DNA from: Marinigracilibium pacificum
GTDB lineage: Bacteria; Bacteroidota; Bacteroidia; Cytophagales; Cyclobacteriaceae
Length of the DNA stretch: 64,000 bases
Direction: 5' to 3'
NCBI RefSeq assembly: GCF_012926615.1
Contig: NZ_JABBNU010000009.1
Coordinates: 186,001 to 250,000 of the forward strand
Shown here: positions 8,471 to 17,339 of the stretch, piece after piece
Position numbering within the stretch: position 1 is the stretch's first letter
How the letters are laid out: every line of letters starts with the position of its first letter
Position numbers and translations under genes: made by a program
The notes under the pieces: generated by a model
The model's input: only the letters and a program-made list of their open reading frames with translations
Databases searched by the model: none
What the model was told of the DNA's origin: nothing

Positions 8471-9139
8471 ATGGATATCAAAATCAACAGATACATAGAA
8501 CACACAAGGCTGTCACCAACATTTACAGACAACGATGTCTATGCCTTGGTAGAGGAAGCTGCAGAACACAATTTTCTAGGCATTTGCCTTCCTCCTTTTT
8601 GGGTAAAAAAAGCAAAAAGAGAAATTGGTGATCAGGACATACAGCTTGTGAGTGTGGCAGGATTTCCTCTTGGCTACAATATGACTGAAACCAAAATTGA
8701 AGAAATAAAAAAAATGATCGATGATGGAGTTGATGAAATTGATCTCGTCTTCAATATTTCTGCATTTAAAGCCGGGATGATATGGCCAAAAATTGAGGTT
8801 GCAAAGTGTGCGACACTGGCACATGATAATTATAAAATCATTAAAGTTATTATTGAAACGGCATATCTTAACGGAGACGAAATACAGACTGTGAGTAAGC
8901 TCTGTGCTGACGCAGGTGTAGATTTTGTAAAAACCTCAACAGGCTTTGCTCCATCGGGTGCAGATGTTAATGATATCAGGATAATGAGAGAGACACTACC
9001 TTCAAATGTAGGCATTAAAGCATCAGGAGGTATTAGTTCATTAAGTCAGGCTCAGCAGATGATAAATGCGGGTGCAGATAGAATAGGCACCAGTAAAGGA
9101 TTAAAAATAATGGAAGAATTTAAAAGTCATTCTAAATAA
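8471..9139 (+). CDS. deoC: Deoxyribose-phosphate aldolase
   Basis: The 222-residue protein is full length for DeoC. It contains the Schiff-base lysine motif DFVKTSTGF, the DEIDLVFN segment near the N-terminal half, a second lysine in IKASGGI, and the phosphate-binding GADRIGTSKGL end. It cleaves 2-deoxyribose-5-phosphate to glyceraldehyde-3-phosphate and acetaldehyde in deoxynucleoside catabolism, in the cytoplasm. Its TAA overlaps the acylphosphatase ATG by one base (TAATG), so the two are translationally coupled. No other deo gene is nearby. Confidence 0.96.
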   Translation: MDIKINRYIEHTRLSPTFTDNDVYALVEEAAEHNFLGICLPPFWVKKAKREIGDQDIQLVSVAGFPLGYNMTETKIEEIKKMIDDGVDEIDLVFNISAFKAGMIWPKIEVAKCATLAHDNYKIIKVIIETAYLNGDEIQTVSKLCADAGVDFVKTSTGFAPSGADVNDIRIMRETLPSNVGIKASGGISSLSQAQQMINAGADRIGTSKGLKIMEEFKSHSK

Positions 9140-9411
9140 TGAAGACTGTTTGTATTACCATCACCGGAAAAGTACAGGGTGTTTTTTTTAGAGCATCGAC
9201 AAGGGAAAAAGCGAGAAGTTTGAACTTACGTGGATATGTTAAAAACCAACATGATGGATCTGTATATATTGAAGTTTCGGGCGATCCGATGAAACTACAA
9301 AAGCTAATTGACTGGTGCCGTGTTGGCCCGGAAATGGCAATAGTAGAAAATGTAAGTGTAATAGAGTTAGATCAGCCTTCTCACGAAATCGAATTCGAGA
9401 TAGTTCACTAA
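9139..9411 (+). CDS. acyP: Acylphosphatase
   Basis: The 90-residue protein matches the usual acylphosphatase length. It has the phosphate-binding loop and catalytic Arg in GKVQGVFFRASTREKA and the catalytic Asn in GYVKNQHDGSV. The enzyme hydrolyses acyl phosphates such as acetyl or carbamoyl phosphate in the cytoplasm. It starts inside the deoC stop codon. A weak inverted repeat (TCAGGC at 9414-9419 and GCCTGA at 9430-9435) lies just past the stop, but lacks a U-tract. Confidence 0.95.
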   Translation: MKTVCITITGKVQGVFFRASTREKARSLNLRGYVKNQHDGSVYIEVSGDPMKLQKLIDWCRVGPEMAIVENVSVIELDQPSHEIEFEIVH

Positions 9412-9413
9412 AA

Positions 9414-9929
9414 TCAGGCTATTTTATATGCCTGAACGCCTCTTTTCTTTCTTATCTGAACCTCAAAATTCTCTTTCAATAGATTATTCAATCGGTAAGT
9501 AAGCAACTCGAAGTTTTTAGAACCATCATTGAAAACAGTTAGCTCGAGCATAATCTTTAAAAAGGCAGGCTGCTTAAGTGCAAGAGAATCCATCATTTCA
9601 TCAAATCCGTTTGCCCATTGCTCAAGATAAATCTCATAGTGAGATCTTCCATCAAAATTCAGAAACAACTGATTATCAGTAGCAAATTTAAAACGATATA
9701 CCCCAGACATTGCCAAATAGAACGGCTTCAAATGAGATAAATCTTTCGGCTCGTAATTATTGATTTGCTCAATAGTATGGTCCACAAGACCTAGGGGATT
9801 ATGTAAAGTACAATATGATTCTTTGATTTTATCGACCATCCTTAAAAGAAGTTCATCAGTTGAATCAACCTGAGCCTCTTTTAATATATAGTTTTTATCC
9901 AAAGGAAAATATCTTAACATAGTCTTCAC
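9414..9929 (-). CDS. Conserved hypothetical protein
   Basis: The 171-residue soluble protein has no signal peptide, membrane helix or familiar catalytic motif. The middle holds a segment rich in aromatics (PFYLAMSGVYRFKFATDNQLFLNF) and a C-terminal basic stretch (VQIRKKRGVQAYKIA). It has a candidate near-leaderless promoter (-7 box at 9941-9948), so it may be transcribed apart from the M14 peptidase gene upstream, which ends only 65 bp away. I do not recognise the family and assign no function. Confidence 0.7.
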   Translation of the reverse strand: MKTMLRYFPLDKNYILKEAQVDSTDELLLRMVDKIKESYCTLHNPLGLVDHTIEQINNYEPKDLSHLKPFYLAMSGVYRFKFATDNQLFLNFDGRSHYEIYLEQWANGFDEMMDSLALKQPAFLKIMLELTVFNDGSKNFELLTYRLNNLLKENFEVQIRKKRGVQAYKIA

Positions 9930-9940
9930 ACTTTATCAGA

Positions 9941-9948
9941 CAAAAATA
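9941..9948 (-). promoter_or_regulatory. Candidate Bacteroidota -7 box for the 9414-9929 gene
   Basis: On the minus strand the sequence reads TATTTTTG, an exact TAnnTTTG match, ending 11 bases before the ATG. The expected -33 region 19 bp upstream is poor (TCAG), so only the -7 element supports it. If used, the message would have a leader of only a few bases. Confidence 0.3.
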
Positions 9949-9994
9949 AGGGATTATATTTAATTTGCTGAAAAAAACTCACTTAATTCGGCTT

Positions 9995-12532
9995 TTACCT
10001 GCCAATATTTTCACCAAAAAAAACTGCATTCAAAAACATTTTATTCGTACCATACCAGAAGGCCCTGAAATTCAGGTTGTCAGCAAAAGTAATTACATTT
10101 CCACGACCCATACCACTCACATGTACTGCAGAAGTTCCGGATAACTTTTCAAGGTTTTCTGAAGAGATATAACCACTTAACAAAGGTTTTTCTGTATACA
10201 CAACCGGGTTGACGTATGGATTCTTTTTTGACAACTCCATTACGGTAGTATTTCTACGGAATAATGGAAGAGTATTTTTGTAATAACCATAAGCCAATGG
10301 GTGAGTTAGATCAAGTGTTGCTTCAAAAATATTCCCTCCGATATATTGAGCACCTCTAAATCTCTGCCTCAAGGAGTATGGAAGTTGAATAACAGAAGAG
10401 TCATTTTCTTCTTTTTGATATTCAGCAGAGTTTAATCCAATAGTTTTCAAATATCCACCGGCATCTCTCATTGCCACAATAGTTCCTCCTCTTGCAACCC
10501 AATCTTTCAATGCCTTTCCTCCATTCATTGAACCATACGAACCATCAGGCATGATAATTACTGAATACTTGTTAAGGTCTACATTGGCAATCCGATCTGG
10601 AGAAATTATCGTAATCGGCATTTTCATTCTCACATCAAACAAATGCCATACCTCTCCGGCATCATAAGAATTTACCCCCTCACCGGCAATCATCATTACT
10701 TCAGGCTTTTTTAGATCATCCATTTTAGGACTTCCCAGATTAACCCCACCAGTATATCCGCTATTCAGAGAATAAACCTTCACTCTCCATTTCTTTTTAG
10801 CTTCATTAACCTTCTTTATCACATCTTCAGCTGAAGATTCCTGATTATGAACAGGCAAGACTAATGTCCCGGCAGGCATAATTTGGCCATCGCCAAATGA
10901 AAACTCCTCATTTGCAACTTTCATCCTTAGTCCATCTTTAAGCAATTCGTAAGCCATGGCCGGAGAATTATAATCCCTCCAGTCGATTACTAAAGCATAA
11001 TCTGAAGTTCCAATTTCAGACACCCTTTCTGAACCAGATTCAAATTCCTCACCAATAAGATCCTTTCCGAAATTCTTCTGTAGATAATCGTATTCAACAT
11101 TAAATGATAGCAAATAACTCCACGCAGATATATCATAAAACAGACTATCAGTAAAGGAAGTCCTGGTTTCAGTCATCGCTTTAATCAATCTGTATTTTGG
11201 CTGGTCAAAAGGCACCACAAAAGCTTCACCTTTTTTATAGTTATTTTTTCCCTGAGAAAGATCTTTTGCCGTACGATAAATTTTAATCTTATGTCTTTTA
11301 AAAATTTCAGCAAGATATTCAGCTCGGATCGGATCATGTTCAGCTCCAAAAATCAATGCTTTATTCGCATCTTTTGAAGCCTCGGATAAACTGCTTTTAT
11401 AAAAACTCACCTGATACTCCAGCAAGTCATTCCTTAATTCTACAGCTGATTTAAATGTACTTAGTGATGTAGTAAACTGATTTTTTATAGCAAATGGAAA
11501 TCTTAAAACTCCGTTAACAGTTTGCTGGGCATGCCCACGACTTGAAGCCTGCTCAAATAATATCCCGATACTTCCCTGAATATCCGGATATGTACTGCCT
11601 TTGCCATAATAAAAATCATCAAAGCTTTCCTTTGTGTAATACAGGCTACCGATTTTATCGAGTGCATCAGCATGATATTCTCCTATCCTTTCAGTTAAAT
11701 CCTGATTCATTGCAGGAGTCAGTGGGTGTGTTCGCTCTGGAATACCCGGCTGAAAGAAAAAAGTACTGTTGGATCCCATCTCATGATGATCAGTCAGAAT
11801 ATTGGGCATCCATTTTTGAAAATATTCAATTCTTGCTTTGGATGAAGGTAATTGAACTGGCAACCAGTCTCTATTAAGATCAAACCAATAATGATTTGTT
11901 CTTCCTCCAGGATAACTTTCTTCAAATTCACGATGGTCAGGATCTGAAGTTTCCGTTAAATTTCTATTTGAATTTACCCATGTCGAAAACCGCTGGATTC
12001 CATCAGGATTAATTGCCGGATCTATTAAAACAACAACATTCTTAAGGTCTTCTAGAACCTTCCCCGTTCCTGCTGCGAAATGATAGGCTGTCAACAGACC
12101 TGCATTAGCTCCACTCGCCTCATTTCCGTGAACAGAAAAACCCATCCAGACTACAACAGGCACTTTTGATAAATCCGGGTCATTCGACGGATCACCATCT
12201 GTCAATAATAATCTCTGCCTTTGAATTTCATCAAGTCGTGCAATATTATCCGGATGCGAAATGGCCATTAGTAAAGTCGGCCTTCTTTCAAAAGTGTAAC
12301 CAGTTTCAAACAACACTACACGATCACTCGACTCTGATAAGGCATGAGCATAACTAACTATTTTGTCATGAGATACATGCCATTCACCTACTTCATATCC
12401 TAAAATATCAGACGGCTTTACAATTTCACTTTTATACTCCTGACCATCCGGGAGGTAATATTCAAGCGATACCTGTCCAAAAATTGATTGCCCAAAAGTA
12501 AAAATCAAAGCGAAAAAATATATACGGAACAT
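9995..12532 (-). CDS. Exported M14-family zinc carboxypeptidase
   Basis: The 845-residue protein has a signal peptide (1-20). The N-terminal half (about 40-350) is a peptidase M14 domain: zinc ligands H135 and E138 in SVHGNEASG, the DPAINPDGIQ segment at 171-180, and the third zinc ligand in TDHHEMG (H249 or H250). The C-terminal half resembles a class I glutamine-amidotransferase-like fold (IIMPDGSYGS, GTIVAMRDAGGYL) seen in many large Bacteroidota M14 proteins, probably without amidotransferase activity. It should remove C-terminal residues from peptides in the periplasm or at the surface, feeding amino-acid uptake. The upstream neighbour is a divergent PhoD-like gene. Confidence 0.9.
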   Translation of the reverse strand: MFRIYFFALIFTFGQSIFGQVSLEYYLPDGQEYKSEIVKPSDILGYEVGEWHVSHDKIVSYAHALSESSDRVVLFETGYTFERRPTLLMAISHPDNIARLDEIQRQRLLLTDGDPSNDPDLSKVPVVVWMGFSVHGNEASGANAGLLTAYHFAAGTGKVLEDLKNVVVLIDPAINPDGIQRFSTWVNSNRNLTETSDPDHREFEESYPGGRTNHYWFDLNRDWLPVQLPSSKARIEYFQKWMPNILTDHHEMGSNSTFFFQPGIPERTHPLTPAMNQDLTERIGEYHADALDKIGSLYYTKESFDDFYYGKGSTYPDIQGSIGILFEQASSRGHAQQTVNGVLRFPFAIKNQFTTSLSTFKSAVELRNDLLEYQVSFYKSSLSEASKDANKALIFGAEHDPIRAEYLAEIFKRHKIKIYRTAKDLSQGKNNYKKGEAFVVPFDQPKYRLIKAMTETRTSFTDSLFYDISAWSYLLSFNVEYDYLQKNFGKDLIGEEFESGSERVSEIGTSDYALVIDWRDYNSPAMAYELLKDGLRMKVANEEFSFGDGQIMPAGTLVLPVHNQESSAEDVIKKVNEAKKKWRVKVYSLNSGYTGGVNLGSPKMDDLKKPEVMMIAGEGVNSYDAGEVWHLFDVRMKMPITIISPDRIANVDLNKYSVIIMPDGSYGSMNGGKALKDWVARGGTIVAMRDAGGYLKTIGLNSAEYQKEENDSSVIQLPYSLRQRFRGAQYIGGNIFEATLDLTHPLAYGYYKNTLPLFRRNTTVMELSKKNPYVNPVVYTEKPLLSGYISSENLEKLSGTSAVHVSGMGRGNVITFADNLNFRAFWYGTNKMFLNAVFFGENIGR

Positions 12533-12626
12533 TTAAATTAAGTTTAGGTTAATTATCAAAAGTTTAAAAGGCTCTATTTATTATATATTAAGTCTAAAGA
12601 CTAAATTTAGCCCAAAGGCCATTATT

Positions 12627-13964
12627 ATGTTAAAAAAATATACGACTTTTTGTTTTCTATTATTGGTATTTTCTTTTGCCAATCTAAACGCTCAAACAGT
12701 TCAATCAGGACCAATGGTAGGATACTCTACCATGAAAGAAGTTCTGCTATGGATCCAAACTACTGAAGAGGCTGATGTTTACTTCAAGTATAATGAAAAG
12801 GGAAAATCTGAAAAATTCCAATCAAAAACAGTAAAAACAGAAGAAAACACCGGCTTTATAGCAAAAATCATAATCACCGGACTACAAGAAGGAAAGGAAT
12901 ATGAATATACTCCTTATATAAATGGAAAAGCTTTCAAGCCAGGTTATGAAATGAGCTTTCAAACTCAAACATTATGGCAATGGAGAAAAGACCCTCCACC
13001 ATTATCTTTCGCTGCAGGAAGTTGCTTCTATGTTAATGAGTCTGAAGTAGACAGACCTGGCAATCCATATGGAAGTAACTTTGAAATTTTAACTTCCATA
13101 CACAAAGACAATCCCGACTTCATGGTCTGGATGGGAGATAATACCTATTTAAGAGAAGCAGACTGGAATAGCCGATCAGGAATTTTCCATCGATACACCC
13201 ATACCCGTTCACTTCCTGAACTACAACCTTTACTTGCAAACACACATCATTATGCAATGTGGGACGATCATGATTATGGACCAAATGATGCTGACAGAAG
13301 TTACTGGGGTAAGCACATTACTCAGGAAGCATTTAATCTGTTTTGGGGCAATCTAAATACCGGCATCATTGATGGAGAAGGGGTAACAACTACTTTTCCA
13401 TGGCAAGATATCGAGTTTTTCATGCTTGATAATCGATGGTTCAGATCTGCAAATCATGACAAAAACTTTGACAATCGTGAAATGTTTGGCCAGAAACAGC
13501 TCTTATGGCTTAGAGAAGCATTGGTAAATAGCCATGCATCATTTAAGTTTATTGTTATGGGTGGTCAGGCTTTACCTGAAAACCCACGATTTGAAAGATA
13601 TTCTACTTATCAAAAGGAAAGAGCTCAGTTTCTTGAAATGCTTAAGGATATTAATGTTCCGGGAATAATTATTCTAAGCGGTGACATTCACCATACTGAA
13701 ATGAATAAAATGGAAAGAGATGGATTTTACCCCCTTTACGAAATCTCCGTTTCAAGTCTTACTGCCGGAATTTATGGCCTTAAAGAGCCATACAACAACA
13801 AATACTTATTGGAAGAAACGATAGTTAATGAACATAACTATGGCATTTTCACTGTTACCGGACCAAGGAAAGAGCGCGTTCTCAATATTAAAATAAAAGG
13901 AGTAAACGGAGACCTGAAATGGGAAAAGAATATTACAGCTGAAGAACTCTCCGTAAAAAGATAA
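12627..13964 (+). CDS. Exported PhoD-like alkaline phosphatase/metallophosphoesterase
   Basis: The 445-residue protein has a signal peptide (1-22, ending NAQ). A short N-terminal beta domain (about 25-110) is followed by a PhoD-like catalytic domain. Metal-ligand motifs are present in order: AAGSCFYV, WMGDNTYLREADW, MWDDHDYGPNDAD and LSGDIHHTE. These match the calcium/iron-dependent PhoD family, which hydrolyses phosphate mono- or diesters outside the cytoplasm. No phosphate-transport genes are adjacent. It is followed by a bidirectional terminator shared with fabF. Confidence 0.88.
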   Translation: MLKKYTTFCFLLLVFSFANLNAQTVQSGPMVGYSTMKEVLLWIQTTEEADVYFKYNEKGKSEKFQSKTVKTEENTGFIAKIIITGLQEGKEYEYTPYINGKAFKPGYEMSFQTQTLWQWRKDPPPLSFAAGSCFYVNESEVDRPGNPYGSNFEILTSIHKDNPDFMVWMGDNTYLREADWNSRSGIFHRYTHTRSLPELQPLLANTHHYAMWDDHDYGPNDADRSYWGKHITQEAFNLFWGNLNTGIIDGEGVTTTFPWQDIEFFMLDNRWFRSANHDKNFDNREMFGQKQLLWLREALVNSHASFKFIVMGGQALPENPRFERYSTYQKERAQFLEMLKDINVPGIIILSGDIHHTEMNKMERDGFYPLYEISVSSLTAGIYGLKEPYNNKYLLEETIVNEHNYGIFTVTGPRKERVLNIKIKGVNGDLKWEKNITAEELSVKR

Positions 13965-13968
13965 AATA

Positions 13969-13994
13969 AATGCCTGAGGGATTCCTCAGGCATT
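13969..13994. terminator. Bidirectional terminator between the PhoD-like gene and fabF
   Basis: An 11-bp perfect stem (AATGCCTGAGG / CCTCAGGCATT) with a 4-base loop sits 5 bp past the PhoD-like stop codon. It also contains the last codons and TGA of the convergent fabF gene. U-tracts are short on both sides, so efficiency is uncertain. Confidence 0.65.
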
Positions 13995-15236
13995 CCATTT
14001 CTTCATTACAATACTGGCATTATGCCCGCCAAAACCAAAAGTGTTACTCAAGGCATAATTCATATTATGTGATTTTGTTTCCTTAACGATATTAGATCCC
14101 TCCGGTAGATTTTCATCTATATTATCCAGATTGATTGTCCCGGGAATTGTTTGCTCAATTAATGTCTTAGCAAGGGCAATACCTTCAATGGCACCTGCAG
14201 CCCCTAACAAATGACCGGTTATAGACTTTGTTGCAGTAACAGGAATATCTCCAAATCTATCACCTGTTAGTTTCTTTATCGCATTTAATTCTGAAATATC
14301 TCCTACTGGTGTAGATGTAGCATGTGCATTAATATGATCAAGCTCATTAACTGTGATTGACGATTCATTCAATGCTTGTTCCATACTCCACACTGCTCCT
14401 TCACCTTCGGGGTGTGTCGCAGTCATATGATAAGCATCAGCACTCATTCCGCCACCTGTGATTTCTGCGAGTATATTGGCTCCTCTTGCTTGAGCATGCT
14501 CCAATGACTCCAGAATTAATGCTCCTGCACCTTCAGCCATTACAAAGCCATCACGATCTCTATCAAAAGGTCTTGATGCTTTTTCAGGCGCATCATTTCT
14601 AGTTGATAAAGCTTTAAGAGCACTAAATCCTCCAAGAGCAGAATAGGTGATCGGAGCTTCAGAACCACCGGCAATCATAACATCAGCTCTTCCTTCTTTG
14701 ATATTTCTAAAGCCTTCAATCAAGGCAGCAGTCGATGATGCACATGCAGATACAGGACAGTAATTGATTCCCATCAGGCCAAACTCCATTGCGATCAATC
14801 CGGAGGCGGTATCTACTAATATCCTTGGAATAAAGAATGGACTGAACCTTGGTAGTTCAGGATTCTCAAAGAATTCTTTTGTTCCTTGTTCAAATGTAGT
14901 AATCCCTCCATTTGCAGAAGACCAAATCACTCCAGCCCTTCTCGGGTCTTTAATATCCTCTTTTGTTAACCCTGCATTATTCATTGCCTCACGGCTGGCA
15001 ACTAATGCATAATGACAATAAGGATCATATTTTCTTGCTTCCTTCCTGTCAAAATGGTCAGAAACATTAAAATCCTTAAGCTCTGCGGCAAAAGAGGTTT
15101 TAAAATATTGCGGGTCAAATTTAGTTATTTTAGAAACACCCGATTTCCCCTCGGTCAACGCATTCCAGAAATCATTTATATTTTCACCTATCGGGCTTAA
15201 AACGCCCATTCCTGTTATTACTACTCGTTGACCCAT
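13986..15236 (-). CDS. fabF: Beta-ketoacyl-ACP synthase (FabF/KAS II type)
   Basis: The 416-residue protein is full length for FabF. The catalytic triad is visible: C165 in VSACASS, H305 in NAHATSTPVGD and H342 in TGHLLGAAGAIE; the C-terminal GFGGHNAS glycine loop is intact. It condenses malonyl-ACP with acyl-ACP in fatty-acid elongation, in the cytoplasm. It lies 12 bp after a TetR-family gene on the same strand rather than in an acpP-fabF cluster. So it may be a second, regulated KAS, used for example for a special lipid, rather than the sole housekeeping enzyme. Confidence 0.92.
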   Translation of the reverse strand: MGQRVVITGMGVLSPIGENINDFWNALTEGKSGVSKITKFDPQYFKTSFAAELKDFNVSDHFDRKEARKYDPYCHYALVASREAMNNAGLTKEDIKDPRRAGVIWSSANGGITTFEQGTKEFFENPELPRFSPFFIPRILVDTASGLIAMEFGLMGINYCPVSACASSTAALIEGFRNIKEGRADVMIAGGSEAPITYSALGGFSALKALSTRNDAPEKASRPFDRDRDGFVMAEGAGALILESLEHAQARGANILAEITGGGMSADAYHMTATHPEGEGAVWSMEQALNESSITVNELDHINAHATSTPVGDISELNAIKKLTGDRFGDIPVTATKSITGHLLGAAGAIEGIALAKTLIEQTIPGTINLDNIDENLPEGSNIVKETKSHNMNYALSNTFGFGGHNASIVMKKWNA

Positions 15237-15248
15237 AATATTCTAAAT

Positions 15249-15821
15249 TTAATTCATTAAACTTTGTTTCACACCGTTAATGATTTTTGCAAATTGCTCA
15301 TCTCCAAACATCCTTGCTAATAGCAGACCTCCGGACATATTTGACAAAATCATTAATGCACGTGCTTCAGGCTCCCCATTAAACTGGAAGATGCCTTTAT
15401 TCTTACCTAATTCAAGCAGTTGTGTAAGCCAAACCAAAGCACTGGAAATAAATTGCTTTGAATTTGACTGCATAGAATCAGGCAAAGTGTAAAATTCAGC
15501 ACCTACTGAACCTATTAAGCAAACATGCTCTTCTTTTAAATACTCGGCATAGAAATCAAGAAAATCTGAAAGCTTCTGCCATTCATTCTTATCTGAACTA
15601 TCTACATCAGATATAAATGAATTTAATCGAGTTTTAGCTCGTTCAATAATTTCATTGCCTAAATCTTCCTTTGTAGGATAGTGGTAATGAACTGCGGCTT
15701 TCTTAAGTCCCAGCTCATCAGATATATCCTTAAAGCTAAAAGAATTAAAACCTCTTGAACGTAGAAAATTATCTCCAAGCTCAATAATTTTTGATTTAGT
15801 ATTACTCGCTTCCTCGCTCAT
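15249..15821 (-). CDS. TetR/AcrR-family transcriptional regulator
   Basis: The 190-residue protein has an N-terminal TetR helix-turn-helix (about 10-55; SFKDISDELGLKKAAVHYHY followed by PTKEDL). The ligand-binding helical domain (about 70-188) resembles QacR/AcuR-like members. Its stop is 12 bp before fabF and its start is 30 bp after terC, so it may control its own operon including fabF. The effector is unknown. TetR repressors next to fatty-acid genes often sense acyl-CoA or lipids, but nothing in the sequence shows this here. Confidence 0.9.
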   Translation of the reverse strand: MSEEASNTKSKIIELGDNFLRSRGFNSFSFKDISDELGLKKAAVHYHYPTKEDLGNEIIERAKTRLNSFISDVDSSDKNEWQKLSDFLDFYAEYLKEEHVCLIGSVGAEFYTLPDSMQSNSKQFISSALVWLTQLLELGKNKGIFQFNGEPEARALMILSNMSGGLLLARMFGDEQFAKIINGVKQSLMN

Positions 15822-15851
15822 AAAAAATTTAATTAACCTGCTTATACCTAC

Positions 15852-16652
15852 TTACTCTGATTCATTATAATGGCTATCAGCCAACTCAACCGGTTTTGTT
15901 CTTTTCTTTCGTAAACGAAGGTTAAGGACCTCGACGAACAATGAAAAGAAGATGGCAAAGTAAACGTATCCTTTCGGAACATGCACATGAAAACTTTCAA
16001 CAAATAATAAAAGACCAATCATTAACAAGAATGACAATGCCAGCATTTTTACCGTTGGATGCTTTTCAATAAAATCTGATATCGATTTAGCTGCTGCAAG
16101 CATTACGATCATTGACACAACAATTGCAGAAACCATTATTATAAAATTAGTTTTTGAATTTGGATCATCTACCAAACCAATAGCGGTAAGTATTGAATCA
16201 AATGAAAAAACAACATCAAGAAGAATAATTTGAATAATTGCCTTTCCTAGTGGAAGAGCAACCGCCTCTGGAGAGTCCTCGCTTATTCCTTCAAGTTTAT
16301 GATGTATTTCGGTTGTACTTTTATAAATAAGAAAAAGACCTCCTAACAAAAGGATAAGATCTCTTCCGGAAAACTCAAAGTGATCAATCAGCTCTCCACC
16401 AAATAATTGAAAATTATCAATTATAAAGATAGGTTTCTGAAATCCTACAAGTACACTTATTCCAAACAACAGCAATACCCTGACGATCAAAGCTGCACTA
16501 ATTCCAATCATTCGTCCCTTCTTTTGATCCTCAGGACGCATCTTACCGGTAAGGATCGAGATAAAAATTATATTATCGATCCCCAAAACAATTTCCATCA
16601 ATGCCAGGGATAAAAAACTTACCAAGGCACCTACGGTAAATAATTCTTCCAT
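15852..16652 (-). CDS. TerC-family integral membrane protein
   Basis: The 266-residue polytopic protein has about seven to nine hydrophobic helices. It carries the two TerC signatures with membrane-embedded acidic residues: MEIVLGIDNIIFISILTGKM near the N-terminus and LLDVVFSFDSILTAIGLV in the middle. TerC/Alx-type proteins are linked to manganese export and to metalation of exported proteins. The C-terminus is basic and cytoplasmic-looking. It starts 22 bp past a strong terminator, so it begins a new unit together with the TetR gene. Confidence 0.9.
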   Translation of the reverse strand: MEELFTVGALVSFLSLALMEIVLGIDNIIFISILTGKMRPEDQKKGRMIGISAALIVRVLLLFGISVLVGFQKPIFIIDNFQLFGGELIDHFEFSGRDLILLLGGLFLIYKSTTEIHHKLEGISEDSPEAVALPLGKAIIQIILLDVVFSFDSILTAIGLVDDPNSKTNFIIMVSAIVVSMIVMLAAAKSISDFIEKHPTVKMLALSFLLMIGLLLFVESFHVHVPKGYVYFAIFFSLFVEVLNLRLRKKRTKPVELADSHYNESE

Positions 16653-16673
16653 GTGTTTAGCTGAAGTTTGATA

Positions 16674-16702
16674 AAAAAACCCTTAAGCATAAACTTAAGG
16701 GC
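16674..16702 (-). terminator. Rho-independent terminator after the NifU-like gene
   Basis: On the minus strand an 8-bp stem (CCCTTAAG / CTTAAGGG, loop of 6) is followed directly by seven T (complement of the A run at 16673-16679). It lies 26 bp past the stop codon of the NifU-like gene. Confidence 0.9.
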
Positions 16703-16727
16703 TCATAAAATTACTTGAAAAATACAA

Positions 16728-17300
16728 TTACATATTAATTGCTTCAACTTTTTTTACTTCCGGCATCATTCTTTGTAATAAATTCTCGATTCCAGCCTTT
16801 AAAGTAACTGTACTTGAAGGGCATCCTGAACACGCTCCCTGAAGAATAACTTTTACAACTCCATCCTTAAACGAATGAAATGAAATCGCACCTCCATCGC
16901 CCTCAACAGCTGGTTTTATATACTCATCAAGGATCATCATGATTTTCTCATCATAAGGAGACTGCTCAACCTCTTCATCTGTGCGTAAAGCTTCAGGAAG
17001 TAATATAGGCTCACCACTTTCCAAATGAGTTTTCATCAATGATCTGATCTCATTCTGAATTTCTATCCAATCTTTATCTTCAGGTTTTGTCACCGTAACA
17101 AAGTTTGACATGTAAAAAACCCTGTTTACATACGGTAATTCAAATAATTTCTTAGCTAATGGTGCATGCTTTGCAGATTCTGCATCGGGAAAATCAATAC
17201 TTTCTCCTGCAGGTAACAACATGACATTAGCAACAAACTTCATGGAGTTCGGATTTGGATTTGCCTCCATGTATATATTTATAACCTCTTTGGTTTCCAT
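16728..17300 (-). CDS. NifU-like iron-sulfur scaffold/carrier protein (Nfu)
   Basis: The 190-residue protein has two parts. The N-terminal Nfu_N domain (about 5-95) contains NPNSMKFVANVMLLP and a FELPYVNRVFYMSNFVTV segment. The C-terminal NifU domain (about 115-188) holds the Fe-S-binding CSGC motif in LQGACSGCPSSTVTL. It carries 4Fe-4S clusters to apo-proteins in the cytoplasm. Window proteins that need such clusters include QueG. It starts 39 bp after the symporter gene and is followed by a clear terminator, ending the leftward aroC-symporter-nfu run. Confidence 0.93.
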   Translation of the reverse strand: METKEVINIYMEANPNPNSMKFVANVMLLPAGESIDFPDAESAKHAPLAKKLFELPYVNRVFYMSNFVTVTKPEDKDWIEIQNEIRSLMKTHLESGEPILLPEALRTDEEVEQSPYDEKIMMILDEYIKPAVEGDGGAISFHSFKDGVVKVILQGACSGCPSSTVTLKAGIENLLQRMMPEVKKVEAINM

Positions 17301-17339
17301 ATTATTAAAATTTATTCTTCAATGGGCTAAACGAAAAAA

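Noticed and set aside
9414-9435. Terminator after acyP (TCAGGC / GCCTGA)
   Set aside because: Only 6 bp of stem, a 10-base loop and no U-tract; it also codes for the end of the opposite gene.
11542-11877. Rightward 111-residue frame inside the M14 peptidase
   Set aside because: Antisense shadow of the zinc-binding domain; the codons of the M14 gene explain it.
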